From: an uncultured Clostridia bacterium
GTDB taxonomy: Bacteria > Bacillota > Clostridia > UBA1381
DNA: 64,000 nt
Assembly (NCBI GenBank): GCA_947626135.1
Contig: CANQQZ010000002.1
Span: 89,498-153,497 of the forward strand
Reading direction: 5' to 3'
Below are positions 33,201 to 42,592 of this stretch, piece after piece. Every line of letters starts with the position of its first letter. Position 1 is the first letter of the stretch. The notes beneath the pieces were generated by a model, which did no database searches, was not told the DNA's origin, and was given only the letters and a program-made list of their open reading frames with translations. The translations under genes were made by a program, and so were the position numbers.

Positions 33201-33537
33201 AAATCCACGGTCCCGCCAGACCGACCAGCGCCGGCTTGATAACCTCGTTATAATAAACGGCGTCGTAGCCGTTGGTCTTATCGTATATCCGCTGAATACG
33301 TCCGCCTATCTCAGGCAAAATCATTACCGTCAGATATTCGTTTTCCAAAAATACGGCTCTGTATTCCTTATCTGTTTTCTCATCGGAAACCTTGTCCGTA
33401 ACCGGATGAGGATAAACCCGTCCCGAGCTTCCCTGATACACGCGCTTATCCAAAAACATCGGCAGCGCATTCGGCGCGAGCGCTTCATAGGTGGGAATTA
33501 CAACCGTTTCCTCGCGTATTTTTACTTTATTTGCCAT
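30241..33537 (-). CDS. DUF5107 (galactose-mutarotase-like) protein with C-terminal TPR repeats, copy 1
   Basis: 1098 residues, no signal peptide, so cytoplasmic. The first roughly 400 residues form a beta-rich domain with very conserved stretches such as KRVYQGSSGRVYPHP, VMILPEIGGRIQRIYDKTNG, GGIEFNWPQHHRP and TFLWWANPA. By my recall this is the DUF5107 family of the galactose-mutarotase-like superfamily. The remaining part is a long series of TPR helical hairpins (for example YYNLGLVLKKTARYSEAFDAFYKA). The biochemical role is not known to me; a carbohydrate-binding or sugar-epimerising part joined to a scaffold is plausible. The paralogue at 60615-63818 is closely similar throughout. Confidence 0.8.
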   Translation of the reverse strand: MANKVKIREETVVIPTYEALAPNALPMFLDKRVYQGSSGRVYPHPVTDKVSDEKTDKEYRAVFLENEYLTVMILPEIGGRIQRIYDKTNGYDAVYYNEVIKPALVGLAGPWISGGIEFNWPQHHRPSTFDPVDFTIDENEDGSATVWCGEVEKMYHTKGMAGFTLRPGCAYLEVHGQLYNPTDRTQTFLWWANPAVAVNDNTKSVFPPDVHAVMDHGKRAVSKFPVATGVYYNMDYSEGVDISRYKNIPVPTSYMAYHSDYDFIGNYDYGVQAGLLHVAEHRIAPGKKQWTWGSGDFGKAWDRNLTDENGPYIELMTGVFTDNQPDFTFLAPYEEKTFTQYFMPYKAVGEVKNATKDVVINLEADGGRAAAWVYVTSPMEVTISLKGAINEYVSVVKELSPEKAYKIESEISEETIGDLTLSVRDADGKTLVSYTPDINDDIIKTPAPAEAAAAPEDIQSLEELYLTAVHLEQYRHATYSPEPYYTEGLRRDPTDMRLNNGYGKFLYHNARFDEAEEHFRAAIKKSTWKNPNPYNCEPYYNLGLVLKKTARYSEAFDAFYKASWDANMKDRAYYQLACMCAGAEELDEALRFAEMSLSRGTRNLKARNLKTTLLRLMGRTEDAERTAYETVLIDPLDFGSRYELYRLTDDFMILNELTTIMRGDVQNYIELSLNYYEFGLFEEAAKVLAIISESDNPLLNYYIAFYSNSEENLEIAAAGDVSMCFPNRLEEIRILSYASEHNPGDANAPYLLGCLYYDKGLTDKAVSCWETSVKLLEERGGNSAAAHRNLAIAYYNRLGAADTAMSHMMKAARKAPGDARIYYEYDLLKKRMNENPKKRLRDMADNHEIVEQRDDMYVEFMTLLNLERHFDMSYKGMRIRRFHPWEGGEGRITAQYRRANIGLAEECRAKQDYEGAIGYLLDALVYPENLGEGKLATARDNDVYYHLGLAYRDIDLIMSNKYFELASRGADDLTAAAYYNDTPPQMYFFRAMAHRRLGHDKTAAGMFNRLIDYGEQHIDDEMKIDYFAVSLPDFEVFDADMNAKNRAHCAYMAALGYYGKGDYEKAEKYIAVGLDADAAHQGLTDLEYETRIRSKKIV

Positions 33538-33572
33538 GCTTATCTCTCCTTTCCGTCCCTTTTATTACTATG

Positions 33573-33604
33573 ATTATACACTATGGCGAAAAGAATTTCC
33601 ATAG
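33573..33604 (-). promoter_or_regulatory. Promoter and operator-like dyad of DUF5107 copy 1
   Basis: Minus strand TGGAAA (33596-33601), 17-base spacer, TATAAT (33573-33578). CTATGG (33581-33586) and CCATAG (33599-33604) form an inverted repeat across the spacer and -35, a likely regulator site. Confidence 0.6.
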
Positions 33605-33643
33605 CTAAATTGTTTTTTAATGAAATATTTTTACACGCGCCAA

Positions 33644-33676
33644 AAACGCGCCGCCATAATGGCGGCGCGTTTTTTT
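33644..33676. terminator. Terminator after the XRE gene
   Basis: A perfect 14-bp inverted repeat (33644-33657 and 33659-33672; core CGCCGCCAT/ATGGCGGCG) flanked by A and T runs. It ends the minus-strand transcript carrying the XRE gene and isolates DUF5107 copy 1. Confidence 0.88.
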
Positions 33677-33695
33677 ACCCTGCTCAATCACCGTA

Positions 33696-34007
33696 TTATT
33701 TCGATACTCTGCATGCCAGTCCGTACATATAAACCTTCGCGAATTGCTTTTCCTCTTTGCCCAGAGAATTCCATATTGAAATTATTTCCTCCACATCATC
33801 GGCGGGCGTTTCCATTCCCGAGAAAAATTCCGAAAGCGTTATATCCAGCCCCTTGCATATCTTCATAAGATTTTTTATAGATGGGTCTCCGTCGCGATTG
33901 AGCATGGCGTTAAGCGATGAATGGGGTATCCCGCTTACGTTTGACAGCTTATAATAGGTCCATCCGCGTTTTTTACATAAATCCTTTATCCGTTCCGTTA
34001 TATCCAT
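33696..34007 (-). CDS. XRE-family transcriptional regulator
   Basis: 103 residues. The helix-turn-helix spans about 5-60 (YKLSNVSGIPHSSLNAML is the central part), with the common GLDITLSEFF end of Cro/CI-type domains, followed by a 35-residue tail with no known fold. ATG 34007 is chosen for its GGGAGGAATTTAAA ribosome site. It begins 75 bases after the stop of the giant adhesin, on the same strand and without a clear terminator between, so it is probably its operon partner. Confidence 0.88.
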   Translation of the reverse strand: MDITERIKDLCKKRGWTYYKLSNVSGIPHSSLNAMLNRDGDPSIKNLMKICKGLDITLSEFFSGMETPADDVEEIISIWNSLGKEEKQFAKVYMYGLACRVSK

Positions 34008-34082
34008 TTTAAATTCCTCCCAAACCTTCGGACCCCGCGCCTGCGGCGAACCGACATTCACCGCTGACAGCTTATAAAATCC

Positions 34083-37000
34083 TTATTTCCCATAAATCGC
34101 TTCCTGTGCTCCCGCGCTCATCGAGTCTGAAGTCTCCTTCTCGAGCGCTTCCCAATCACGCACCTCGCGCATGCCGTTCCATCTTTCAAAATCGTTTCCG
34201 GCGTCCTCCCAATAATGGGAATTTGTCGCCTCCTGAACCGCAAGATAGTACCACATGCCCGTATCGCTGTTATCAACCCATGTGATCATGCCGTCCGAAA
34301 GCGCGTCCGGACCCTCGGGTCTGCGCCCAAGCACATTATTGACCAGCGTCATAGCCTCCGCGCGCGTTATCGGCTGATTGGGCTTAAATGTTCCGTCTCC
34401 GTAGCCGTTTATCCAGCTGCGCAGCGACGCGCGGTTGATATATTCATTCGCCCAGTGTCCCGCTATATCTGTGAATCTGTCCTCGCCCTCATACAAACCG
34501 GCATCGAATCTCGCCGCGATTGCCGCGAATTCGGCGCGCGTTATCGGCGCATCCGGCGCGAAGCTTCCGTCCTCGTAGCCCTTTACAATACCGGCATTTG
34601 TCATTGTGGAAACGGCGTTGTTATACCAATATTCCAATGCAACGTCGGTATATTCGTTTTCCTGGGTCCAGTATTTTACTCTTGACTCGTCGGTAAGGAG
34701 CCGGAAGAATATTGTCGCGACCTCGGCGCGTGTTATTTGCCCCTCCGGCTGAACGTCGCCCTCCGGATAGCCTATAATATACGCGTAATGATCGTCATGG
34801 TTGAGGCTCGGAATATCAGCATTGTTTATTCCGTCCAAGCCGCTGCCCGAGCCGTCGCCCGAGCCGTCGCCCGAACCATCGCCCGAGCCGTCGCCGTTCT
34901 GCTCATCGTTTTTATCTCCGTTTTCGCCCGAAATACCCGAGCCGCCCGTATACTCATTTTCAATAATATAGCCGGTCGTGCTCTTTACATATCTCGGAGT
35001 ATATCCTTCAACGGGAGCCTCCTCAACGGTATATTCCACAGCCTTTCCGTTTTTGGTCTTATCCAGACCCGTGAATGTATGCTTCCAGCCGTTCGATTCG
35101 TTAAGCTCGTATTCAACAACTGTTTTGCCTTCGCTCTTAACCTGAACCTGAACGAAGTCGGGGCGCATTCCCGCCGAATTGTTGTCATCCTTCCACTGCT
35201 TTTCAACTCTCAGACTCGTCGTAGGCGTACCGCTGCCGCCTCCGCCGCCTCCGCCGCCGGTTCCGTGCGCCGGCTCGGAATTGGTTCCGGGCGTCGGAGA
35301 CGCCTGCTGGATTTGCGACCATACGGCATAGAGCGTTTCGTCTCCCCCGCCGGGAGTATATGTGCCGCCCGGACGGATAAGGTTCCCGTCATCGGGATCC
35401 GCATCGGGATTGCGCGACCAGCCCTTAAACTCATAGCCCTCGAGCGTTGGTATGTTGCCGGGGATCGTCACGCTTCCGCCCCTGGAATAATATCTGTCTC
35501 TCGGCATATTATCCGGCGTATCGTCCGAGCCTGCCGGTGTGTTGGGATCAAATCTCAGCATGGGCAATCCTCCCGGTCTTGACGGAGCGGGTGACGTTCC
35601 CGGCATGGGTGATGTACCCGGAGCAGGTGACGTTCCCGGTACGGGCGATGTGCCCGGCGCGGGTGATGTTCCCGGCGCGGGCGATGTGCCCGGCGCAGGT
35701 GACGAACCGGGATTTTCCTCCTCGCCCGTTTTCTCCCATACAGCGTAGAAGTGTTCATCCTCACCGCCTTTTACAAATTCGTCTCCCGGCTGGAGCAGAC
35801 TGCCGTAATCATTCGGATCCGACACCGGCTCATTGCGGCTCCATCCTACAAATACATATCCGTCAAGCTCCGGAACGCTGTCCGGGATTTTCAGCGTTCT
35901 TCCGCTTTCGATATTATCCATATTATCCGGCATATCGGACACTCCTCCGGCGCCGTCCGGCTTATTATCCTCAAATATCACATTTGAACCCGCCGTCTCG
36001 CTCAAATCCGTATCCCATACGGCATAAAGCCGTTCCGTGCCGTCAGGAATATCAAGCTCATCGCCCGGCAAAATCACGTCATCGTCTCCCGGACGCGCGT
36101 CCGGATTTATGCTCCATCCGCAGAATGTATGTTTAACTCCGCTGCTGTCCGTATAAACGTAATTGTCTCCGTCCTCTATTGTGATATTGCCGCCGTCCAC
36201 GGGAGGCTCGGCGGTCACATGCTCTCCCGCCGTTCCGGTCTGTGTGCCGGGAACGCTGTTGGAGGGTCCGCCGTTCGCGTCATAAACAATACTGCCCTTC
36301 GGAACAGGCTCCGGCGATGTGCCCGGCTCGGGTGATGTGCCCGGCTCAGGTGATGTTCCCGGCTCGGGTGATGTGCCCGGCTCGGGCGATGTTCCCGGCT
36401 CGGGCGACGTTCCCGGCTCAGGCGATGTGCCCGGCTCAGGTGATGTGCCCGGCTCAGGCGATGTGCCCGGCTCCGGCGATGTGCCCGGCCCAGGCGATGT
36501 GCCCGGCTCGGGTGATGTGCCCGGCTCGGATGAGCCCTCCTGCCATATCGCGTAAAAATATTCATCGCTGCCGCTCTTATCAAATCTGTCGCCCGGCGCA
36601 TACAAATCATCGTAATTTTCCGGATTGGGATTATTTCTGCTCCAGCCGAGGAAGGTATATCCGTCGCGCTTAGGCGCCGTTCTCGGAACGCGCATTCCGG
36701 TACCGGGCACGATATCCTCAAAATTCTCGGGCATATCCGTAACCGTATCCGGCTCCGACGCGTCCAGATTAGCATCGAAGAACACATCGTATTTCGCGTT
36801 CGGATCTATCGTCGCGCCGCCCGGCTCAGGCGAGCTGCCGGGATTATCTTCTCCCGTATCCGGCTCCCATACAGCATAGAAATGATCGTCCTCGTCACTC
36901 TTTATGAACGGATATCCCTCGCGGAACAGACTGCTGTCATCCGCCGGATTGGGATCGCCCCAGCTCCATCCCTTGAACACATATCCCTCAAGCTCGGGAA

Positions 37001-40000
37001 CGCTGTCCGGAATGCTGACGTTTGAACGCGTTTTCACGCCGTCCATATTATCGGGCATACCCTCGGCCTCGCCCTCCGCGCCGGACGGCTTATTGACCTC
37101 GAATATCACATTCGAGCCGGCGTCGGCGGGGATAGCCACATCCCACACGGCGTAAAGAGTTATGGTGCCGCTGGGAATGGTGATCTCTCCTCCGGGGAAA
37201 TACTTAACTTCTCCGTTCTTCGTTTCGCTCCAGCCGCGGAACACATGCCTGTTTCCGTCACCGTCGGTATAAACGAAGCTGCCGTCCTCAACAGTGATTT
37301 TCCCGCCCTCTTTAAGCGGTGAAACGGTGGTTTCCGTTCCGGGTCTGTCGGTTTGTGTATCGGGCACGCTGCCTGAGGGTCCGCCGTTCACATCATATAT
37401 GATGCTTCCGGTCGGCATCTGAACAGGCTCGCTGCCGAGCTTCACGTTTTCGAACACGACCGTTCTGGGCTGCACAGATACGATCTGACCCTCGACCTTT
37501 CCGGTCTCGTCGGGCAATGCGGGATTACCCGCTATTGTTACCGTGCGTATGCTGTAATCCTCATTTGCCTCCTCCGTTACGGCAAAGCTTGCGCTCGCGG
37601 GTATATGCTCTATTCTCACGTTTTCACCCGCCGCCAGCTCAACATGGAGAGCGTCTCCGGTGAGCGTTTCGCTTCCCGCTCCGTTAACGCTGTAGGTAAT
37701 ATTCCCGTCTCCGGCGGTATATCCCGAAAGCTCTATATCAAAGCCGAACCTTGTCGTATCGGGTTCGCCCCCGCTCTCCTCGCCGCCGGCTGCGCCTGCC
37801 GAATAAACGCTCTTTGTTACAACAAGCGTTCCGTATACTCTCTCCCATACGGCATAAAGCGTTTTTTCGCCGTCGGGGATAACAACGTCCGCGCCCGGCT
37901 CATATTCCGCCACCGCGCTGCCGGGCGTCTCGCTCCAGCCGAGGAAATGATAAGCGACGCCGTCGCTGCCGGTATAGTTATTTGCCGTTCCCTCTATAAT
38001 ATCATACGCGCTGCGTCTGCTGCCCGCGTCGCCGTTCTGATCGGGCGTGTCGAAATCGCCTATATCGTTTTCGTATTTCACAACGCCCTGTTTAATATTC
38101 GTGAATCCCACAACAGACGCGGACGCAGCCGTAATTCTGCCGCTCGCCGTGTTCCCCTGCCTATCGGAGCCGAAGACTGTTCTGTAGCCGTCCTCCTGCT
38201 CCTCCTGCACGGAATAGCTTGACAATACGGGAATATCCTTTATAACGGCTGTCTGACCGTTTTTGAGCGTAAGCGTTTCGCCGCTGCGTATAAATCCCTT
38301 ATCCTCGCCGTCGATTGAATAGCTGAACTGCTCCGGCATAATCGACGACGTGGGGCTGTCGTTGGCAAGCGTCACCGTGAATACGAACTCTTTATCCGTA
38401 TCGGGTGCTCCCGCGCCGTTTCTGACGGTTTTTGTTATAGTAAGACTGTTAACTCCGTATTCGGGATCCGCGTCCGTCGAATTATAGAACGCCGCCTCGG
38501 GGGTCGCCGACGAGCTTATTGTTCCGCTCGCCGCCGCGGAGGCGTAAAGCTGATGATAGCCCTCCTCCGCCTGCTCGGTCACCTCATACGAAACAGCCGC
38601 GGGCAGACCGTATATACGCGCCTTCTGATTATGCTTAAGCTTTATCTGCGTCCGATTGCCGGAAACGGTAAGTGCTCCGGTCGTCACGGTCTCGGTATAG
38701 GAGCCCTCGCTGTCGGGCTCGCTGATATCATAGCTGTAAAGTCCGTCAACCTCGCCCGCGTCGGCGGCTGCTCCGGAAAATTCCACGTCAAAGGTAAATT
38801 CCTTTTCCTCATCGACCTCTCCGTCATCGCCCGCGACAACGGTCTTGCTGATATCCAGATCGCCGATCTCTCCGTAGCGCATAAGCTGAGGGGAGTTGAC
38901 CTGCGCAAGCATTATGCCGGTATCGGTAAATGTCGCGCTGCCCTCGTTAACGTCAAACCAATTCCGCTTTACCTCGAGATCGCTGTCTCTTATGACGGCG
39001 TTTATCTCGATATGGATCGGAGCGCCGACCTCGTAAGAGGGAAGCCTTACGCTTATGCTGCTTCCGTCACTGGTAAAATTGAGCGTTCCGCTGTTGTAAT
39101 GGCTCTTATCCCTGTCAACCAATACGGATTCGTTGAATATGCTGTCGTCTATCGTATCCGCGACGGCTATATTTCCGCCGGAAGCGGTTACACCGAGCGA
39201 ATCGAAGGTTTGCGTATAAGGATAATCCGATACGTAGTCCAGCTTACCGTTTACATAATTTGACGGGCTCATAACATACGAGTGCATCGCTGTAATAGCC
39301 TTTCGTCCGCTGTCATCGGACGTCATCGAAAAATATCTGTCGTCGCCCGGCTGCTCATACGTTTCCGCAAGATATTCATAAAGCGCCGGAGTGCTGTATT
39401 GTTCAAAAATACCCGTTGCATTGTTTGTTGATTGTCCTTGCGCAAGGGTCAGTTGGTTATTAACATTATCAAATGACACATATATCGCTCTCGGATGTCT
39501 TTGCGCATTAGCCGCTGTAACCTCGGTATTAAGCGATTTAAATATATACTGTCGTATTACCGCCGGAACAGCCTCCGTATAATGCGAACCGTCAGATGGG
39601 CTTGTAAACTGAACAGCGGCAGTTATATCTTTTTTCAGCTGATCTTCATTAGTTACGTCTTTAACATAAGTAAATCTTGTCGGTCCGAGTATCTGTGTCG
39701 GTACCGTTTTTACCGGACTCAGCTGCATAAAGTCTACATACCCGTACATCTTAGCAAGCTCTAAAATATTTTTTTCAACCTTGGCTTTAGTTAATCCATG
39801 ACCCGAGCAAACCGTCGTTACATACAGCGGAATCGGCGCGAAGCCCTCGGTCGTAACGGCGTCGATAACTATTTTCGCCTCGCCGTTCTCGTAGTCCGTC
39901 CATTCGGCTGACTCGACAAGATAACCCGTCTTTGTTCCGTCGTCGGCGAAGGTCTCGGTATAACGATAGTTCCTCTGATGGAAATCGCCCTGCTTGTTCG

Positions 40001-42542
40001 CCGCCGTCATGTCGTCCGTCGGAACAAAGCCCTCCGAATCATATTTTTCAATCAGGCCCCGTATCTCCTCCGGGATTTTTTCCGCCGTGCCCGCGTCGTA
40101 TGTGCGGACGTCTCCGAAGTCGTCCGTATCGTCCTTGCCGTCGTCGGGATCGACCTCCGCCACGCCGTTTCTGTTATCCGCCTGCCACTGATAGAGCTTC
40201 ATACCGTCGCTCCATGTGCCGAGCACGTTGGTATACATCATTTCCGGCACGTAGAACAATCCGCTTGTCGGCGCTTTATTGCCGAAGTTCGGACCAAGCG
40301 TGATCTCCGTCAGGCTCGTGCAGCCGCGCGCGAAATCCGTCCAGTAATCGGCTGTCACCTTATCCGTATTCCAGCCTGTGAAATCAAGCGACTTTACGGA
40401 GGCGCAGCCGTTGAACGCGTATGACATATCCGTTACAGCCGCAACGTTCCATTTCGAAACGTCCAGAGTGTCTATACTCGCGCAGCCGTCAAACATATGG
40501 GACATATTTGTCAGCGCGTTTGTTTCAAGCGCCGCCGCGTCCAGCTCTTCAAGGCTGCCGCAGTTTCTGAACATTTCCGACATATTCGTGGTTTTTGCCG
40601 TATTCCAGTTATCCCCGAGGGTAACGCTTTGAAGCTCGGTGCAATTGCTGAACGCATGAGACAGGTTAGTTACGTTAGTCGTATTGAACCCGCTCAAATC
40701 GAGTGATTTGAGCTTTTCGCATCCGCTGAATATGTAAGTCATGCCGGTGAGCTTAGTTGTCGTCGACCACTTCTGCTCAGTGCCGCCGTCCTCTCCCGAT
40801 ATTGTTTTTACGGTCGTAAGCGTGCCGAGGCTCCGGCAGTTTCTGAACATACTGCTTATGTTTACGGCTGCGTTCATGCTCCAGCCGCTTATATCGAACG
40901 ACGAAAGGCTCTGGCAGTCGTTGAACATGTAATCCATATCGGTGACAGCCGCGGTGTTCCAATAGCTTATGTCGGGATTATCGAGCTGCGAGCAGCCATG
41001 AAAAAGAGCCGTCATTTTTGTCACCTTCGCCGTATTCCAGCCGCTGCCGTCCTCCTTTTGCGTCTTAAGCGTCTTAAGCTTCGACGCGTACTGGAACATA
41101 TGCGAGATGTCCGTAACAGCCGTCATGTCCCATTCGCTCAGATCGAGCCCGGTAATCGACTCGCAGCCAAAGAACGCATATGTAGCACCCGTCGCGCCGA
41201 GAACCTTTTTGCTGAGAAACTCGTCCGGTATCTTATTGAGCGCGCGGCAGTTCTGGAACGCGCTCGCCATATTCGTTACGGCGCTCGTATCCCAGCCCGT
41301 CAGAGTTAAATCCGTGAGGCTCCGGCAGTTCAAAAACGCGTTTGACATATTGGTTACCTTTGCGGTGTTCCAGCCCGACGCGTCAAGGGTTTTAAGCTTC
41401 GTCAGCCCCGAGAACATATTCGCGAGCGTCGTCGGAGCAGCGGCGTCCGTCCAGTTGCTTACATCGAGCGTTTCAAGGCTTCCGGCGAGGTTGGTAAACA
41501 TATTTCCTCTGGCTGCCAGCACGTTCTTCCAGTTTGCCGCCTTAAGATTCTTAAGGCTCGTCATACCCGTGAACATATTTTGAAGATTTCCGATTGCCGC
41601 GCCTTTAACGCTCCAGCCGCTTATATCGAGATCGGTCATGGATGAGCAGCCCGCGAACGCGCTTGCCGTTGTCACATTTGACGTACCGCCGAAGTTTTCC
41701 CATGAGCAATCGAGCTTATCGAGCGTGGCGCAGCCGTTAAACGCGCTTGAAATATTCGTCAGCGCATTCGGCTCCCACTTACTCAAATCCAGCGTTCGGA
41801 GCGCCGCGCAGTTCTGGAACGCGCTCGCCATAGTCGTTACTACGGAAACGTTCCAGCCGTCTATTCCTTCTATTGTTTCAAGCACAGCGCAGCCGCTAAA
41901 CGCGCTCGCCATAGTCGTTACGGCGCTCGTATCCCAGCCGGTCACGTCGAGCGTCTTAAGCTTCGTAAAGCCATAGAACATATTGGCCAATGTTGTCGGC
42001 TTCACATCTGTGAGATCCCAATTTGCAAGATGCAGCTCCGTTACTGCGGTTCTGATAGGCTGAAACGCGCCCGCGTTCGTCTTCGCACCGGTGAACACTA
42101 TCGCCGACGGCTTCCACCGTTCGGCATATACCGCGAGACCGTTCTCCGCGTCCGCCGTCACACCGTTAAAGGTACTCGATATGTTTCCTATCGCCGTCAT
42201 CTCGGAAATATCCCAGCCGTTCACGATTATCTTTTCGGGCGAGCAGCCGTTGAACGCGTCCGCGGTTCCGTTAACGCCCGGCGCGAAGTTCTTCCATTCG
42301 CAGTCGATATTCTTAAGTCCCGTGCAGCCCCGGAATATTGACGTTATCGTCTTGACCGTCGAGAAATCCCAGTCCTTTAACGCCGTTATATCCGTAAGCG
42401 ACGTACAGCCGTTAAACGCGTTCGTAAGCGTCTCAAGCGATGTCGGCTCCCACGCCTTTATGCAGTCGAGCGAGGCAAGCGCCGCGCAGCCCTGGAATAT
42501 GCTTGTCATGTCGGTTATGCCCGAGACGTCCCAGCCGGTCAC
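34083..42542 (-). CDS. Giant SLH-anchored adhesin, C-terminal and main part (frame broken at a G tract)
   Basis: Frame open for 2819 residues from a GTG at 42542, which is inside a repeat and has no signal peptide, so this is the rest of the gene starting at 44635. In order: BspA-type (DUF285) leucine-rich repeats such as TSAVTNMASAFQNC (to about base 40,200); a spacer; three pilin-like Cna/T5-type beta domains (LTITKTVRNG is one start); about seven InlB-type B-repeats ending in YAVW; Pro-rich PGTSPE linkers; a Cna-B domain (LRVEKQWKDD); a GDGS linker; and three SLH domains (GYEDGSFAPDAPITRAEF). SLH binding holds it on the cell-wall polymer; the leucine-rich repeats probably bind a host or bacterial ligand. 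Confidence 0.85.
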   Translation of the reverse strand: MTGWDVSGITDMTSIFQGCAALASLDCIKAWEPTSLETLTNAFNGCTSLTDITALKDWDFSTVKTITSIFRGCTGLKNIDCEWKNFAPGVNGTADAFNGCSPEKIIVNGWDISEMTAIGNISSTFNGVTADAENGLAVYAERWKPSAIVFTGAKTNAGAFQPIRTAVTELHLANWDLTDVKPTTLANMFYGFTKLKTLDVTGWDTSAVTTMASAFSGCAVLETIEGIDGWNVSVVTTMASAFQNCAALRTLDLSKWEPNALTNISSAFNGCATLDKLDCSWENFGGTSNVTTASAFAGCSSMTDLDISGWSVKGAAIGNLQNMFTGMTSLKNLKAANWKNVLAARGNMFTNLAGSLETLDVSNWTDAAAPTTLANMFSGLTKLKTLDASGWNTAKVTNMSNAFLNCRSLTDLTLTGWDTSAVTNMASAFQNCRALNKIPDEFLSKKVLGATGATYAFFGCESITGLDLSEWDMTAVTDISHMFQYASKLKTLKTQKEDGSGWNTAKVTKMTALFHGCSQLDNPDISYWNTAAVTDMDYMFNDCQSLSSFDISGWSMNAAVNISSMFRNCRSLGTLTTVKTISGEDGGTEQKWSTTTKLTGMTYIFSGCEKLKSLDLSGFNTTNVTNLSHAFSNCTELQSVTLGDNWNTAKTTNMSEMFRNCGSLEELDAAALETNALTNMSHMFDGCASIDTLDVSKWNVAAVTDMSYAFNGCASVKSLDFTGWNTDKVTADYWTDFARGCTSLTEITLGPNFGNKAPTSGLFYVPEMMYTNVLGTWSDGMKLYQWQADNRNGVAEVDPDDGKDDTDDFGDVRTYDAGTAEKIPEEIRGLIEKYDSEGFVPTDDMTAANKQGDFHQRNYRYTETFADDGTKTGYLVESAEWTDYENGEAKIVIDAVTTEGFAPIPLYVTTVCSGHGLTKAKVEKNILELAKMYGYVDFMQLSPVKTVPTQILGPTRFTYVKDVTNEDQLKKDITAAVQFTSPSDGSHYTEAVPAVIRQYIFKSLNTEVTAANAQRHPRAIYVSFDNVNNQLTLAQGQSTNNATGIFEQYSTPALYEYLAETYEQPGDDRYFSMTSDDSGRKAITAMHSYVMSPSNYVNGKLDYVSDYPYTQTFDSLGVTASGGNIAVADTIDDSIFNESVLVDRDKSHYNSGTLNFTSDGSSISVRLPSYEVGAPIHIEINAVIRDSDLEVKRNWFDVNEGSATFTDTGIMLAQVNSPQLMRYGEIGDLDISKTVVAGDDGEVDEEKEFTFDVEFSGAAADAGEVDGLYSYDISEPDSEGSYTETVTTGALTVSGNRTQIKLKHNQKARIYGLPAAVSYEVTEQAEEGYHQLYASAAASGTISSSATPEAAFYNSTDADPEYGVNSLTITKTVRNGAGAPDTDKEFVFTVTLANDSPTSSIMPEQFSYSIDGEDKGFIRSGETLTLKNGQTAVIKDIPVLSSYSVQEEQEDGYRTVFGSDRQGNTASGRITAASASVVGFTNIKQGVVKYENDIGDFDTPDQNGDAGSRRSAYDIIEGTANNYTGSDGVAYHFLGWSETPGSAVAEYEPGADVVIPDGEKTLYAVWERVYGTLVVTKSVYSAGAAGGEESGGEPDTTRFGFDIELSGYTAGDGNITYSVNGAGSETLTGDALHVELAAGENVRIEHIPASASFAVTEEANEDYSIRTVTIAGNPALPDETGKVEGQIVSVQPRTVVFENVKLGSEPVQMPTGSIIYDVNGGPSGSVPDTQTDRPGTETTVSPLKEGGKITVEDGSFVYTDGDGNRHVFRGWSETKNGEVKYFPGGEITIPSGTITLYAVWDVAIPADAGSNVIFEVNKPSGAEGEAEGMPDNMDGVKTRSNVSIPDSVPELEGYVFKGWSWGDPNPADDSSLFREGYPFIKSDEDDHFYAVWEPDTGEDNPGSSPEPGGATIDPNAKYDVFFDANLDASEPDTVTDMPENFEDIVPGTGMRVPRTAPKRDGYTFLGWSRNNPNPENYDDLYAPGDRFDKSGSDEYFYAIWQEGSSEPGTSPEPGTSPGPGTSPEPGTSPEPGTSPEPGTSPEPGTSPEPGTSPEPGTSPEPGTSPEPGTSPEPGTSPEPVPKGSIVYDANGGPSNSVPGTQTGTAGEHVTAEPPVDGGNITIEDGDNYVYTDSSGVKHTFCGWSINPDARPGDDDVILPGDELDIPDGTERLYAVWDTDLSETAGSNVIFEDNKPDGAGGVSDMPDNMDNIESGRTLKIPDSVPELDGYVFVGWSRNEPVSDPNDYGSLLQPGDEFVKGGEDEHFYAVWEKTGEEENPGSSPAPGTSPAPGTSPAPGTSPVPGTSPAPGTSPMPGTSPAPSRPGGLPMLRFDPNTPAGSDDTPDNMPRDRYYSRGGSVTIPGNIPTLEGYEFKGWSRNPDADPDDGNLIRPGGTYTPGGGDETLYAVWSQIQQASPTPGTNSEPAHGTGGGGGGGGSGTPTTSLRVEKQWKDDNNSAGMRPDFVQVQVKSEGKTVVEYELNESNGWKHTFTGLDKTKNGKAVEYTVEEAPVEGYTPRYVKSTTGYIIENEYTGGSGISGENGDKNDEQNGDGSGDGSGDGSGDGSGSGLDGINNADIPSLNHDDHYAYIIGYPEGDVQPEGQITRAEVATIFFRLLTDESRVKYWTQENEYTDVALEYWYNNAVSTMTNAGIVKGYEDGSFAPDAPITRAEFAAIAARFDAGLYEGEDRFTDIAGHWANEYINRASLRSWINGYGDGTFKPNQPITRAEAMTLVNNVLGRRPEGPDALSDGMITWVDNSDTGMWYYLAVQEATNSHYWEDAGNDFERWNGMREVRDWEALEKETSDSMSAGAQEAIYGK
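34850..34900. repeat. GDGS low-complexity linker repeat
   Basis: Repeated 12-base units of the form CCGTCGCCCGAG encode the GDGS linker between the Cna-B domain and the SLH domains of the adhesin. Confidence 0.7.
35580..35710. repeat. 18-bp tandem repeat coding for PAPGTS linker
   Basis: Six 18-base units encode PGTSPA/V/M hexapeptides between the last two InlB-type repeats of the adhesin. The unit is similar to the block at 36308-36531 but carries Ala/Val/Met in place of Glu. Confidence 0.82.
36308..36531. repeat. 18-bp tandem repeat coding for PGTSPE linker, about 12 copies
   Basis: About twelve copies of an 18-base unit (plus strand form GGCTCGGGTGATGTGCCC) with a few synonymous changes encode PGTSPE in the adhesin. 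The frame is kept whatever the copy number, so the block can lengthen or shorten the stalk. Confidence 0.88.
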
Positions 42543-42592
42543 ATCGAGCGTTTCAAGCTTTGTAAGCCCGTAAAATGCACATTTAAGACTTG

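Noticed and set aside
36308..36531. Short tandem repeats as a CRISPR array
   Set aside because: Units are contiguous 18-bp coding repeats without spacers and translate in frame as a linker.
38553..39263. 236-codon and other long plus-strand frames across the adhesin region
   Set aside because: Antisense shadows of the adhesin; no start signals and no recognisable domains.
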